Shown here in pieces: positions 34,401-43,610 of a stretch of DNA of 64,000 nt (position 1 is the stretch's first letter; each line of letters starts with the position of its first letter). Origin of the DNA: Methanothermococcus okinawensis IH1 (GTDB lineage: Archaea; AGJL01; Methanococci; Methanococcales; Methanococcaceae); NCBI RefSeq assembly GCF_000179575.2, contig NC_015636.1:372001-436000 (forward strand), read 5' to 3'. Under the pieces are notes generated by a model, which saw nothing but the letters and a program-made list of their open reading frames with translations, had not been told where the DNA came from and did not search any database. Position numbers and translations under genes: made by a program.

Positions 34401-35093
34401 TTAAACCAATTTATGAATTATGAGCTTTAAAAGTATTTTAAATCCAGTAATGATATTTGTTCCCCTAGCCATAGAGTATTCTGTATATATAGTTTTTATA
34501 GGAACTTCCTTAAATTTCAAATTATTTCTTTTTATTAAAACAATAAATTCAGAAGAAACCTCATATTTATTACTTTTTAACTGTTTTATTATTGTTTTTG
34601 CAGCATTCGTTGAAAATGCCCTTAAACCACTTTGACTATCTGTGACAAAATGTCCCCCCATCAAGTATGTTAAAAAATTCAGCCCTAAATTTCCTATTCT
34701 TTTTATTTTTGGCATATTTCTTAGTTCATTTTCATCCATTAGTCTGCTTCCAATTACAACATCATAATTTTCATCCAGAATAGGTTTTGCAACCTTTTCA
34801 ATGTCTTTTGGGTCATGCTGTCCATCGGCATCAAATGTAACAATTACCTTTGGATTATATTCCAATGCACATTTTAATCCAGTTCCCAGAGCTCCGCCCA
34901 AACCCCTGTTTATAATATGTCTGCAAACAATAACCCCCTCTTCTTTTGCTATGTTGTAGGTGTTATCTTTACTTCCATCATCTACAACAATTATATTTTT
35001 ATAGCCTTCACTCTTCAATTTTTTTAAAGTATTGCCTATCATTTTTTCTTCATTGTATGCTGGAATCACCACATATACATTATTTTTGTCCAT
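34401..35093 (-). CDS. Family 2 glycosyltransferase (dolichol-phosphate sugar synthase-like)
   Basis: A 230-residue protein. YVVIPAYNEEKMIGNTLKKL and IVVDDGSKDNT bind the nucleotide sugar, VIVTFDADGQHDPKDI carries the DxD metal motif, and DSQSGLRAFS is the acceptor motif of dolichol-phosphate mannose/glucose synthases. No C-terminal membrane helices are seen, so it is the soluble-domain type. Likely role: lipid-linked sugar for N-glycosylation. GGGGATAGC precedes the ATG. Confidence 0.88.
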   Translation of the reverse strand: MDKNNVYVVIPAYNEEKMIGNTLKKLKSEGYKNIIVVDDGSKDNTYNIAKEEGVIVCRHIINRGLGGALGTGLKCALEYNPKVIVTFDADGQHDPKDIEKVAKPILDENYDVVIGSRLMDENELRNMPKIKRIGNLGLNFLTYLMGGHFVTDSQSGLRAFSTNAAKTIIKQLKSNKYEVSSEFIVLIKRNNLKFKEVPIKTIYTEYSMARGTNIITGFKILLKLIIHKLV

Positions 35094-35262
35094 GCTATCC
35101 CCTGCTATATGATTAAATAAAAAATATGAAAAATAATTATTTATTTTACAAAAGCATGAAAAATGCTAAAATATTACTCGCATGTATAGTAGATGGTGTT
35201 GATGGATGAGAGATAAAAAATCTTAAAGTTTTTCTTTTAAAATATCTTCTTTTCTAAAAATT

Positions 35263-35447
35263 TTATATTATTTTAAAATAACTCTTAGTCTCCTCATCGT
35301 CAAAGTTTGCTAAAATCCTCACAGTTCCATCTTCATAATTATAAATTACTCCATCAATCCCTAAACCTCTTCCAATATCTTCTATTCTATCCCTAAACCA
35401 AACATGCTGAACTTTTCCATATATTTTAACTCATAAGTTGCTACCAT
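35263..35447 (-). pseudogene. Acylphosphatase-like gene, frameshifted and short
   Basis: ATG 35447 (GGTGGGTATT upstream) opens MVATYE, then a one-base shift gives [20 protein letters not shown] and [12 protein letters not shown], an acylphosphatase pattern (KVQxVxFR loop and DGTV strand). The frame ends after about 60 residues against about 90 in the family. The break is near 35428-35440 and would be cured by one added base. Probably a remnant. Confidence 0.6.
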
Positions 35448-35667
35448 AATACCCACCAGTCTAACATCTCTAAAAGCATATTTAATTTTTATTGCGTACT
35501 CATTTATAGTTATTATAATTTTAATTATCATTTATTAGTTATCATTTTATTTATTTTTTATACTATTTTAATTTTTTATTTTATTTTTATTTTATTTTTT
35601 ATTTTATTTGGTTTTAATTATAATTTTTTATTATTATTTTATTTTTTATCTTTTTTATTTAATTTTC

Positions 35668-37632
35668 TTAAAATCCAAGAAGTTTTCCAATATTATACAC
35701 AATAATACCAACCACCGTAGCAAGAGAAAGGTTGTATGTTATAGCGAATAAAGTCCATTTTAAACTTCTTGTTTCTGCATATTGAGTAGCCACTGTTGCC
35801 AAACATGGAATATAAAGAACCGATACAAGTGTGAAAACAAATGCCTTTAATGGTGTTAATGCTGTGCTTATATGCCCCCCATAAACAATATTCATTGTGG
35901 ATACTACGAGCTCCTTTGCTACAATTCCAAACATTAAAGAAACAGCCCCTCTCCAATCAATGCCCATCCATAAGGTAATATGCTCCAATATCTTGCCTAT
36001 AACAATTCCATAACTATTATTAATACTTGGATAATTCAGTAGCCAGTAAAATAAAAGAGAACCTGCCACAATAACTGTTCCCGCTTTTTTTAAGAATTCT
36101 TTGCTTCTTTCCCATGTTATTTTTAAAATATTTTTCCAGTCAGGCGTTCTATACGGTGGCAATTCAAATATAAAATCCTCAGATTCTCCTTTTATTATTA
36201 ATTTACTCAGGAGATATGAGACTATACCCAACAGCATAAATACGATTGCCAATATCCCGAGGGTAAATAAAGCGGTATATTGTGAAAAAAATGCCGAAGC
36301 CATAAATCCTATTATAACAAATCTTGCCGAGCAGGGAACAAGCGGAGCTACAAGTAAAGTAATAAGTCTCTCTTTATGACTTGACATAAATCTTGTAGCC
36401 ATTAATCCGGGAACATTACACCCAAAACTTATTATAAATGGAATAAATGCCTTCCCACCAAGTCCTATTTTAGACATTATACCATTCATAAGAGCTGCCA
36501 CTCTTGATAAATATCCGCAATCTTCCAGTATTGCAAGAGAAAACATGATTAATAATATTTGCGGAAAGAATTCCAACACTGCACCAACCCCTGACAATGC
36601 ACCATCCACTATAAATCCAGCATATATTGGGGGAAGTATCTTTGTTAAATAATCGCCAACATATCCAAAGAATATATCGATATAATTGGAGAAAAAATCA
36701 CCAATTCCAAATACAAAACTGTACATTAAATACATGATAATTCCAAAAATTACAAAGCCATAAAAGGGATGGAGTATTATTGTATCGATATCCTCATGCA
36801 GTTGGCTATCAGTCATTATATCCTTTAAAATTTCGTCAGATTTCTGATACCTCTGTTCAACAACATAACTCTCAACATCATGTTTTATATTATTTTCAAT
36901 ATCATCCTTTATATTTTTTACAAATGTTAATAATTCGTTAAATGCTTTAAATTCTTCCAAAACCTCGGGGTCTCCTTCAAGCAAGGATATTGCAAGCCAT
37001 CTTTTTGGAACAGATTTGAATTTATCACTTAATTTTAAATCCTTATACGAATCTATTTTTTCAACAATTTTTTCAATTGCATCCTCCAAAAGTTTGGAAT
37101 ATGTAATTTTGCAAGGTTTTTTAGGTTTATATTCATAAATTTCTTTTTTCAGCTCATCTATTCCTACATTATACCTTCCAGACATTTTTATAACTGGTAA
37201 TCCCCCTAATCTTTCACTTAGCTTTTTTTCATCCACGGTTATTCCATATTTTTCAGCCTCATCTATAAGGTTTAAACATAATATTGGTGATTTCCCGAGC
37301 TCTATAAGTTGTAGTGTTAAATATAAATTCCTGTTAATATTTGGAGTATCAATTACATCCACAATTATAGCATCCTCATTTTCAAGTATAAAATCTCTGG
37401 CTATCTTCTGGTCTATGGAATTAGACATTAATGAATATATTCCAGGTAAATCCACTACTTTAAATTCTTTATTGTTGTATTTTAACAAACCTTCCTTTTT
37501 TTCAACAGTCACCCCTGGCCAGTTCCCTATTTCCTGCCTCATCCCAGTTAATGAGTTAAATAATGTAGTTTTTCCAACATTTGGCTGACCTGTTAATGCC
37601 ACTATTCGTTTATTGCCATCAGCATTGCCCAT
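35668..37632 (-). CDS. feoB: Ferrous iron transporter FeoB
   Basis: A 654-residue protein. The N-terminal G domain has GQPNVGKTTLFN (G1, residues 15-26), NWPGVTVEKKEG (G2), VDLPGIYSL (G3) and NLIDEAEKYG (G4). A helical spacer (about 165-285) and about eight to ten membrane helices with Gate motifs follow (GCNVPGLMATR, PCSARFVI, ELVVSTMNIVYG). It takes up Fe2+. GGTGGTG precedes the ATG. It is the last gene of an operon with feoA and a small Cys protein. Confidence 0.95.
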   Translation of the reverse strand: MGNADGNKRIVALTGQPNVGKTTLFNSLTGMRQEIGNWPGVTVEKKEGLLKYNNKEFKVVDLPGIYSLMSNSIDQKIARDFILENEDAIIVDVIDTPNINRNLYLTLQLIELGKSPILCLNLIDEAEKYGITVDEKKLSERLGGLPVIKMSGRYNVGIDELKKEIYEYKPKKPCKITYSKLLEDAIEKIVEKIDSYKDLKLSDKFKSVPKRWLAISLLEGDPEVLEEFKAFNELLTFVKNIKDDIENNIKHDVESYVVEQRYQKSDEILKDIMTDSQLHEDIDTIILHPFYGFVIFGIIMYLMYSFVFGIGDFFSNYIDIFFGYVGDYLTKILPPIYAGFIVDGALSGVGAVLEFFPQILLIMFSLAILEDCGYLSRVAALMNGIMSKIGLGGKAFIPFIISFGCNVPGLMATRFMSSHKERLITLLVAPLVPCSARFVIIGFMASAFFSQYTALFTLGILAIVFMLLGIVSYLLSKLIIKGESEDFIFELPPYRTPDWKNILKITWERSKEFLKKAGTVIVAGSLLFYWLLNYPSINNSYGIVIGKILEHITLWMGIDWRGAVSLMFGIVAKELVVSTMNIVYGGHISTALTPLKAFVFTLVSVLYIPCLATVATQYAETRSLKWTLFAITYNLSLATVVGIIVYNIGKLLGF

Positions 37633-37688
37633 ATTTGCACCACCATCTATTTATTCATTTGTTTAATTTCGTTTTTATATTTATTCTC

Positions 37689-37883
37689 TTATTCTCTTTT
37701 TTTATGATATTTTAGATATGTTTCGCATCTGTCTTTATTTAAACAGAAGCAACATGATTGTTTAATAAAATATTTTAATATATAATTAAAAGGTTTTTTA
37801 ACGATATCAATGGATTTGCTTTTTTTGAATGGTTTATGATTTTCTAAACCATTTATTTTAGTTTCTAATTTATCATTATTCAT
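37689..37883 (-). CDS. Small cysteine-rich protein between feoA and feoB
   Basis: A 64-residue basic protein ending with CCFCLNKDRCETYLKYHKK (about 44-62), a four-Cys patch that could hold an Fe-S cluster or a metal. It lies between feoA and feoB on the same strand, in the place where other organisms have FeoC or another small accessory protein, but the sequence is not FeoC-like. AAGGGACAAT precedes the ATG. Confidence 0.6.
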   Translation of the reverse strand: MNNDKLETKINGLENHKPFKKSKSIDIVKKPFNYILKYFIKQSCCFCLNKDRCETYLKYHKKRE

Positions 37884-37973
37884 ATTGTCCCTTACATTTT
37901 ATTTAATTTAAAATGTTTAATTATAATTAAAAATTGATGTAATATAAGATTAATTAAGTAATATGGATATGTA

Positions 37974-38180
37974 TTATTCCACAAGTATAGCATCAGCCAT
38001 GCCTCTCCCTATCGCCATTTTACAATTTCCTATCCTTATAAGAAGTGGTCCTCTTTTGTTTGAAGATATCACCGTTATTTTGGAACCTGGAATTATACCG
38101 AGCTCGTGAAATTTATTGCAAGGTCTTATTATTTTTACAACAGTATATGTACCAGGGTTTTTATTTGAAAGACTTTCCAT
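37974..38180 (-). CDS. feoA: FeoA SH3-like iron transport accessory protein
   Basis: A 68-residue protein of the normal FeoA length. FHELGIIPGSKITVIS (the L-x-x-LGI-x-PG motif) and GPLLIRIGNCKMAIGRGMADAILV form the small SH3-like barrel that interacts with FeoB at the membrane. It is the first gene of the feo operon. The ATG at 38180 is preceded by GGTGATTAA. Confidence 0.92.
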   Translation of the reverse strand: MESLSNKNPGTYTVVKIIRPCNKFHELGIIPGSKITVISSNKRGPLLIRIGNCKMAIGRGMADAILVE

Positions 38181-38310
38181 TTAATCACCAGCATACAGAA
38201 TTATTAAGAAGAATACCTATAAAAATTAAACTAAATAAATTAAATTAAAATAATCAAATAATATGAATGCAATATATACTATTAAAATATATTAAAATAT
38301 ATTTAATTAT

Positions 38311-39021
38311 TTACTTACTTAATATCTTGACCTTTTTAGGACTTCCAACAAGAATTTTATCTACTTTTGTGAATATTCCATTTTCTACAACCCCAGGAAT
38401 ACTATTCAATTCTTTTTCAGTTTCTTCTGGGTTTTTTAAATCGATGAATACATCTATAATCATATTTCCATTATCTGTAATTACAGGACCCATTTTTCTA
38501 TCGGCCATCCTTATTGAGGGTGCAGCATTTCTTTTTAATAATTCATTTAAAACAGTGGAATATGCAATAGGCAAAACTTCCAATGGGACTGGTGTTTTAT
38601 CACCCAATGAATCTACAATCTTATTTTCATCTACCATAACTACAAATTCCTTTGCACAATAGTCTATTATTTTTTCTAGTGTGTGACAACCTCCGCCCCC
38701 TTTTATAAGGCAGAGTGATTTCTTATCTACTTCATCAGCACCATCAATGGCAATATCTATTTCTCCATATTCATCAAGTGAAACCAATGGAATACCATAT
38801 TGAATAGCTAACATCCTAGATTCAAAAGATGTAGGTATTCCAAATACACTTAATTCCTCTTCTGCCACTCTTCTTCCTAACTCATCTATAAACAGATTTG
38901 CAGTAGTGCCTGAACCAAGACCTACAATCATGCCATCCTTTACAAGATTAGCGGCTTCTTTTGCTACCCTAAATTTTGCGTTTTCCACATTTGATGATGA
39001 TTTTAAACTACTTTTTGCCAT
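38311..39021 (-). CDS. rpiA: Ribose-5-phosphate isomerase A
   Basis: A 236-residue protein. DGMIVGLGSGTTANLFID (the phosphate-binding GxGSGT loop, about 33-50), IDIAIDGADEVDKK and CLIKGGGGCHTLEKII are the RpiA motifs, with the catalytic Asp and Lys present. It interconverts ribose-5-phosphate and ribulose-5-phosphate. GGAGGAAAATT precedes the ATG. Confidence 0.95.
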   Translation of the reverse strand: MAKSSLKSSSNVENAKFRVAKEAANLVKDGMIVGLGSGTTANLFIDELGRRVAEEELSVFGIPTSFESRMLAIQYGIPLVSLDEYGEIDIAIDGADEVDKKSLCLIKGGGGCHTLEKIIDYCAKEFVVMVDENKIVDSLGDKTPVPLEVLPIAYSTVLNELLKRNAAPSIRMADRKMGPVITDNGNMIIDVFIDLKNPEETEKELNSIPGVVENGIFTKVDKILVGSPKKVKILSK

Positions 39022-39422
39022 AATTTTCCTCCGTTGTTATTTAGTAATAATCATACAAGATATAATTTTATTTATTTTTAACTATATTCATAATTTAATA
39101 ATTTTTTTGAAAAATATAATATATAAATATATACCAAATATAAACTAATTATAAAATTAATTACTGTAAAAAAGAAAAAGTTATAAAATTATCATATAAA
39201 CTCTAAAATTAAAAAAGGAGATTAATATAATTTTTATATTTAGTTAGTTATGCTATTTATAATTTTATAATTTATTTAAATATTATATGGTGGGTCATTT
39301 TGCATTTTCTTTAAATATCAACACTAAATATTAAAACAAATTTAATCGTTCCTATATAAATGAAAATTAAAAAGGTAATGGAAACGAATTATTATGACCC
39401 ACGCTAATTTATTTGAATATTA
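39022..39422. other. Intergenic region with the second MITE-like copy
   Basis: Apart from the 113 bp repeat at 39290-39402, this 400 bp gap is plain AT-rich DNA. TATA-like stretches around 39110-39130 could be the rpiA promoter. No gene or RNA is seen. Confidence 0.5.
39290..39402. mobile_element. 113 bp MITE-like repeat, copy 2
   Basis: Perfect 9 bp terminal inverted repeats GTGGGTCAT/ATGACCCAC. Same length and about 93 percent identical to 24885-24997. One difference pair is compensatory in the internal stem (A-T in copy 1, G-C in copy 2). It has no coding frame and ends 20 bp from the hisF stop codon. Confidence 0.72.
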
Positions 39423-40247
39423 TTATAATCTAACAGGAATATTCTTTTTTAATAAATATTCTTTTATCTCTTGGATAGTATATTCCCTATAATGCAATAT
39501 TGAAGCCATTAGTGCTGCATCTGCCTTTCCATATTCAAATGCATCATAGACATGTTCAAGAGCTCCGCAACCTCCACTTGCTATTACTGGAAGTTTTACA
39601 CTTGCGGATACGGATTTTGTTAATGGGATATCATAACCATTTTTTGTTCCATCTGCATCCATACTGGTTAATAGTATCTCTCCTGCACCGAGCTCCTCCA
39701 CTTCTTTACTCCAATTTATAGCATCAATACCAGTTCCCTTTCTACCACCGTATATATAAACTTCAAACCAGCAGTATTTATTATCAATCTTTATAATATT
39801 TTTATCCCCCAATTCTTTGGATTCAAGTTTATCCTTATCTATGTAGTTTCTCTTTACATCGATGGCAACAACCACACACTGAGAACCGAATATTTCACTG
39901 GCATTCTTGATAAGTTCTGGATTTTTAACCGCAGCAGTGTTTATCGATATCTTATCAGCTCCTGCTCTAAGTATTTTTCTAAAATCATCAACGGTTCTTA
40001 TACCTCCACCAACAGTTAAGGGGATAAATACCTGCTCTGCGGTCCTTTCAACTAAATCAATCAATATATCCCTTTTTTCATAAGATGCCGTAATGTCCAA
40101 AAATACGAGCTCATCTGCACCTTGTTCATTGTATATTTTTGAGAGCTCTACTGGGTCACCAGCATCCTTCAACTCAACAAAATTTGTTCCTTTTACAACT
40201 CTTCCTTCCTTTATATCTAAACATGGAATAATTCTTTTTGTTAGCAC
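39423..40247 (-). CDS. hisF: Imidazole glycerol phosphate synthase cyclase subunit
   Basis: A 274-residue TIM barrel: [17 protein letters not shown] at the N-terminus (catalytic Asp), [41 protein letters not shown] (second catalytic Asp) and [13 protein letters not shown]. It closes the imidazole ring in histidine synthesis with HisH, which is not here. The start is GTG 40247 with GGTGAAATA upstream. Confidence 0.96.
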   Translation of the reverse strand: MLTKRIIPCLDIKEGRVVKGTNFVELKDAGDPVELSKIYNEQGADELVFLDITASYEKRDILIDLVERTAEQVFIPLTVGGGIRTVDDFRKILRAGADKISINTAAVKNPELIKNASEIFGSQCVVVAIDVKRNYIDKDKLESKELGDKNIIKIDNKYCWFEVYIYGGRKGTGIDAINWSKEVEELGAGEILLTSMDADGTKNGYDIPLTKSVSASVKLPVIASGGCGALEHVYDAFEYGKADAALMASILHYREYTIQEIKEYLLKKNIPVRL

Positions 40248-40349
40248 CTATTTCACCATTTATATTAATCAAATTTTTATAAATAATAAGTTATTCATAA
40301 TAATTTATTCAATTATTTTAATTATTTTAATTAAATATTAGCATTATCC

Positions 40350-41135
40350 TTAAAATTTATCTATATCTTTACCATTGTTCTCATCCTTTCCAATAATTGA
40401 ACCCCTAAATTCCTTTGCTATTTTTAGAGCCCTTAGTGTAGCCAAATCTTTTTCTATATATGATTCAGTTAGCTCATCCGCCAAAAAACTTAGCTCTTTA
40501 CTAAATGATGATTTTTTTTCCACAATTGGAACTCCATCCAACCATTGATATTCAACTTTTTTATCATATGGAATAATGGCCACGACATTATCCAATATTC
40601 CCTCAAAATCCACAATGCCCCTGTCCTTATTTACAATAATACCAACAATTTCAATACTAAGAGCATTTAATAATTCAATAGTTTTTAGGGTATTTGCAAT
40701 TCCCGGAATGCTGTCCTCTGCCACTATTATTATTTTGTTAAATATGTTCTCACTGGAAAATAGCAGATTATTTTCGGTTATATTAGGAGGTAAATCTAGT
40801 ATAACTACATCATAGTTTTCATCTGCGAATTTTATAACATCTAAAAATTTTTTCTGGTCCATATCTGTATTAAAGGCATTTGGGGTTGTATCACAAGCAA
40901 TAATGGATAAATTATTGTATTCATGAATAATATCATTCAAACCACATTCTCCATCAAGATATGTATTTAATGTATTAGGCTCATTTTCGAGTCCAAATAA
41001 CAATGCACCAGTTCCTCCATATACATCACAGTCTATATATATAGTTTTTATCCTATCGCTAATATAATATGCCATATTTGCAGCAATGGTGGTTTTTCCA
41101 GTCCCTCCTTGGATATTATAAAATCCTAATTTCAT
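40350..41135 (-). CDS. MinD/ParA-like ATPase with altered Walker A
   Basis: A 261-residue protein. Walker A reads NIQGGTGKTTIAANMAYY (residues 7-24). Most MinD/ParA proteins have KGGxGKT, but the first signature Lys is Gln here, which could change dimerisation-dependent catalysis. YDVVILDLPPNI is the Walker B/A' region. The C-terminal amphipathic tail of true MinD is not evident. It is transcribed just after the secreted protein 41184-43403 (48 bp gap), suggesting a surface-localisation or assembly role. Confidence 0.8.
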   Translation of the reverse strand: MKLGFYNIQGGTGKTTIAANMAYYISDRIKTIYIDCDVYGGTGALLFGLENEPNTLNTYLDGECGLNDIIHEYNNLSIIACDTTPNAFNTDMDQKKFLDVIKFADENYDVVILDLPPNITENNLLFSSENIFNKIIIVAEDSIPGIANTLKTIELLNALSIEIVGIIVNKDRGIVDFEGILDNVVAIIPYDKKVEYQWLDGVPIVEKKSSFSKELSFLADELTESYIEKDLATLRALKIAKEFRGSIIGKDENNGKDIDKF

Positions 41136-41183
41136 AAAATCACCTATCCAGATATATTAATTTAGATATTATTAAGTTATAAC

Positions 41184-43403
41184 TTAATTCAAATTTATTA
41201 CTGAGCTCCCATTAGTGTATATTATAATTTTGTTTAAATTTCTATTATATTCTTCTATGGACATTTTATTATTGAATGATGATATATTCAATCCCTTTTT
41301 GTAAATGGTTATTTTTACAGGTTTATTTGATTTTACAATTACATCGCTATTATTTCTGTTATTCACTGTTTTTATATCACTATGTAAGTAGTTATCTGCC
41401 CAATCTGCATAATTCTTAAATGAACAAATCCAAGTATAGTTGTCTTTTAAGGCATATATCTTGTCAGTATCATATTTTACAATATCTGCTACATATACTC
41501 CAAATTCTTCATCCTTTGGAGGAATATAGTATTCATCTATATGATGCATGCCGTATATTTCGTTGTTGGTCAATCCAGGAACTTTTATTATAGATATATT
41601 ATCTTCTTCTGAGAATCCTTTATAATCTGGAATTACAACATAATTTAATTTATTCTTTATATCGAGTTTCCACGATAGGTTATCATTATCTCTTCCAAAT
41701 ACTGCATCAACCAAGTTCTTATCGTTGGAGGTAAGCAATAATCCATTGACACCTTCACTCACTGCATAACCGTAATTTTTAACAAACCAGTGATTAAAAT
41801 ATTTATATTTATCATTCATTGCAGAATCTTCTGAGGGCAATACAGGTTTTCCTTCATAATACCAATTACTTGTATATTTATTATTATCATTCCAATGAGG
41901 TTCATTCTCATCATAGTGGTAATATTTATTATTGGATTTTGTCCCCTTTTCCCAATATCCTACCTCATCGGTGCCTTTGTAATTTATAGTTTCTGGATAA
42001 TAACCATCTGCGGGGTCATTTTTAAAGGTTTCGGGAGCTTTATCCACATAAATTATAGGATAATAACTCATTGCCAATACATCTAAATGCTTAATATTGT
42101 AATTATTTTTGATATTTGAAGGGACATAATATGTATGGTGATATTCGCCCTGATACCATTTTTTAAACCAGTAATCATTTAACAATGTGTCTAATTCATC
42201 CTTATCAGGATTTTCTTCTTTAATTACCTTTAAATTTTCTGAACCTGTGGATATATAGGTTAGATTTGCATTTAAAATATTGCATATACCTTTTAATGTT
42301 TTTATTTTTTTATTAATTATGGAATCATCTCTTAAATCAACTTTTATTTTTCTTCCTGCAACATCTACTACATAATCTCCATTTTTATCGGGAACTGCTT
42401 TTTGAACCACCACTCCATTTATAAGGACATGTTTGTAATAAGGAGGAGCTTTATTTATATAAACAAATGTTCCATTATTTTCTGAAACATAATGTCCTAT
42501 AAAATCCAATATAGATTTATCATTTTTAGATATTGGATGAGTAATTAAGATTTTTTTATTTTTTATTTCAAATATGCCTTTTTCTCCATCCAATAATCTT
42601 GTGCTTATATTATATACTTTTTCTTCGTTAGGAGGATTTGCAGGAGGGTTGTATATAAGAGCTCCGTCATCATCCATATATAAATATTTTTTTGGATAAA
42701 TAATAAATACATTATTTCTACTTATGTAGGCGTAGTTATAATAATCTGGCACATATTTTGGGCTTTCGTATATTAATTTATATTCTCCATTATTGTCGTT
42801 GTTGGTATTGTAGCTATTATTGTTATTATTATAATTATCATTATTTTCATATTTTGAATATACATATATGAGAGCTCCGGTGTTGTCCCTATAAACATAT
42901 TTTTCTGGATATATCACACATACATTATTTTTGGATATATATGCATATCCATCCAAATCAGGTAATTTAGATGGAATATATTGTTTTTCAGGAGTTATAT
43001 GTTCTATTTTATATTTGGAATTATTGAATTCTTTTGGCGTGCTATATATGAGAGCTCCGCTATTATCTCTATAAACATATTTTTTTGGATATATGGTAAA
43101 TATGTTATTCTTGTTTAGATAGGTGTAATTTCCATAATCAGGTATCTTATCAGGTTCAACCTCTGTGATATTTAACTCATACAATATCCAATTTTTAGGA
43201 TTTTTAATAAAATCATCATCCATATAAAACAACACTATATTGGAATTAGAAAGATAATTATCTAATTCACTTTTATCATGAATACTTGAAAGTGGAACAA
43301 ATTCAATAGGTATCGTTGATGACCATTTATACTCCAAGGCATACCCCGCATTTATCAATAAAAATATCATGCAAAGAAGTAGGCTAAAATATTTTAGCTT
43401 CAT
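41184..43403 (-). CDS. Large secreted protein with internal repeats
   Basis: A 739-residue protein with a signal peptide (LKYFSLLLCMIFLLINAGYA, about 3-22). Three units of about 45-60 residues share the pattern PD-x-x-x-Y-x-Y-[IL]-[SN]-[KR]-N-N-[VI]-x-x-IYP-x-KY-[VL]-Y-x-D-x-x-GALIY (about residues 82-245), separated by Asn-rich linkers. The rest is beta-rich with many sequons. There is no clear C-terminal membrane anchor. Function unknown; a surface or extracellular protein that may work with the MinD-like ATPase next to it. GGTGATTTA precedes the ATG. Confidence 0.6.
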   Translation of the reverse strand: MKLKYFSLLLCMIFLLINAGYALEYKWSSTIPIEFVPLSSIHDKSELDNYLSNSNIVLFYMDDDFIKNPKNWILYELNITEVEPDKIPDYGNYTYLNKNNIFTIYPKKYVYRDNSGALIYSTPKEFNNSKYKIEHITPEKQYIPSKLPDLDGYAYISKNNVCVIYPEKYVYRDNTGALIYVYSKYENNDNYNNNNNSYNTNNDNNGEYKLIYESPKYVPDYYNYAYISRNNVFIIYPKKYLYMDDDGALIYNPPANPPNEEKVYNISTRLLDGEKGIFEIKNKKILITHPISKNDKSILDFIGHYVSENNGTFVYINKAPPYYKHVLINGVVVQKAVPDKNGDYVVDVAGRKIKVDLRDDSIINKKIKTLKGICNILNANLTYISTGSENLKVIKEENPDKDELDTLLNDYWFKKWYQGEYHHTYYVPSNIKNNYNIKHLDVLAMSYYPIIYVDKAPETFKNDPADGYYPETINYKGTDEVGYWEKGTKSNNKYYHYDENEPHWNDNNKYTSNWYYEGKPVLPSEDSAMNDKYKYFNHWFVKNYGYAVSEGVNGLLLTSNDKNLVDAVFGRDNDNLSWKLDIKNKLNYVVIPDYKGFSEEDNISIIKVPGLTNNEIYGMHHIDEYYIPPKDEEFGVYVADIVKYDTDKIYALKDNYTWICSFKNYADWADNYLHSDIKTVNNRNNSDVIVKSNKPVKITIYKKGLNISSFNNKMSIEEYNRNLNKIIIYTNGSSVINLN

Positions 43404-43610
43404 TAAATCACCCGTTTATTTGATTGGCTATCTATATTAATTGCTTGCCCACAAATAAAATATTGTTGATAAACCTACATAAACAATTACATGCTCATAT
43501 ACGCTAGCATCTTTAAATAATACTATCAAATACTATATTTAGGTTATATAGTCTTATTATTGATTTTAATTTATATTGCTAATTATATTAAGTTATCTAT
43601 TGGGAACATT

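Noticed and set aside
35160-35220. Possible third C/D sRNA (GGTGTTGATGGATGAGAGA)
   Set aside because: A box C-like word is present, but no D box, C'/D' pair or terminal stem could be placed.
37689-37883. FeoC assignment for the small protein
   Set aside because: No winged-helix pattern is visible; only the position would support the name.
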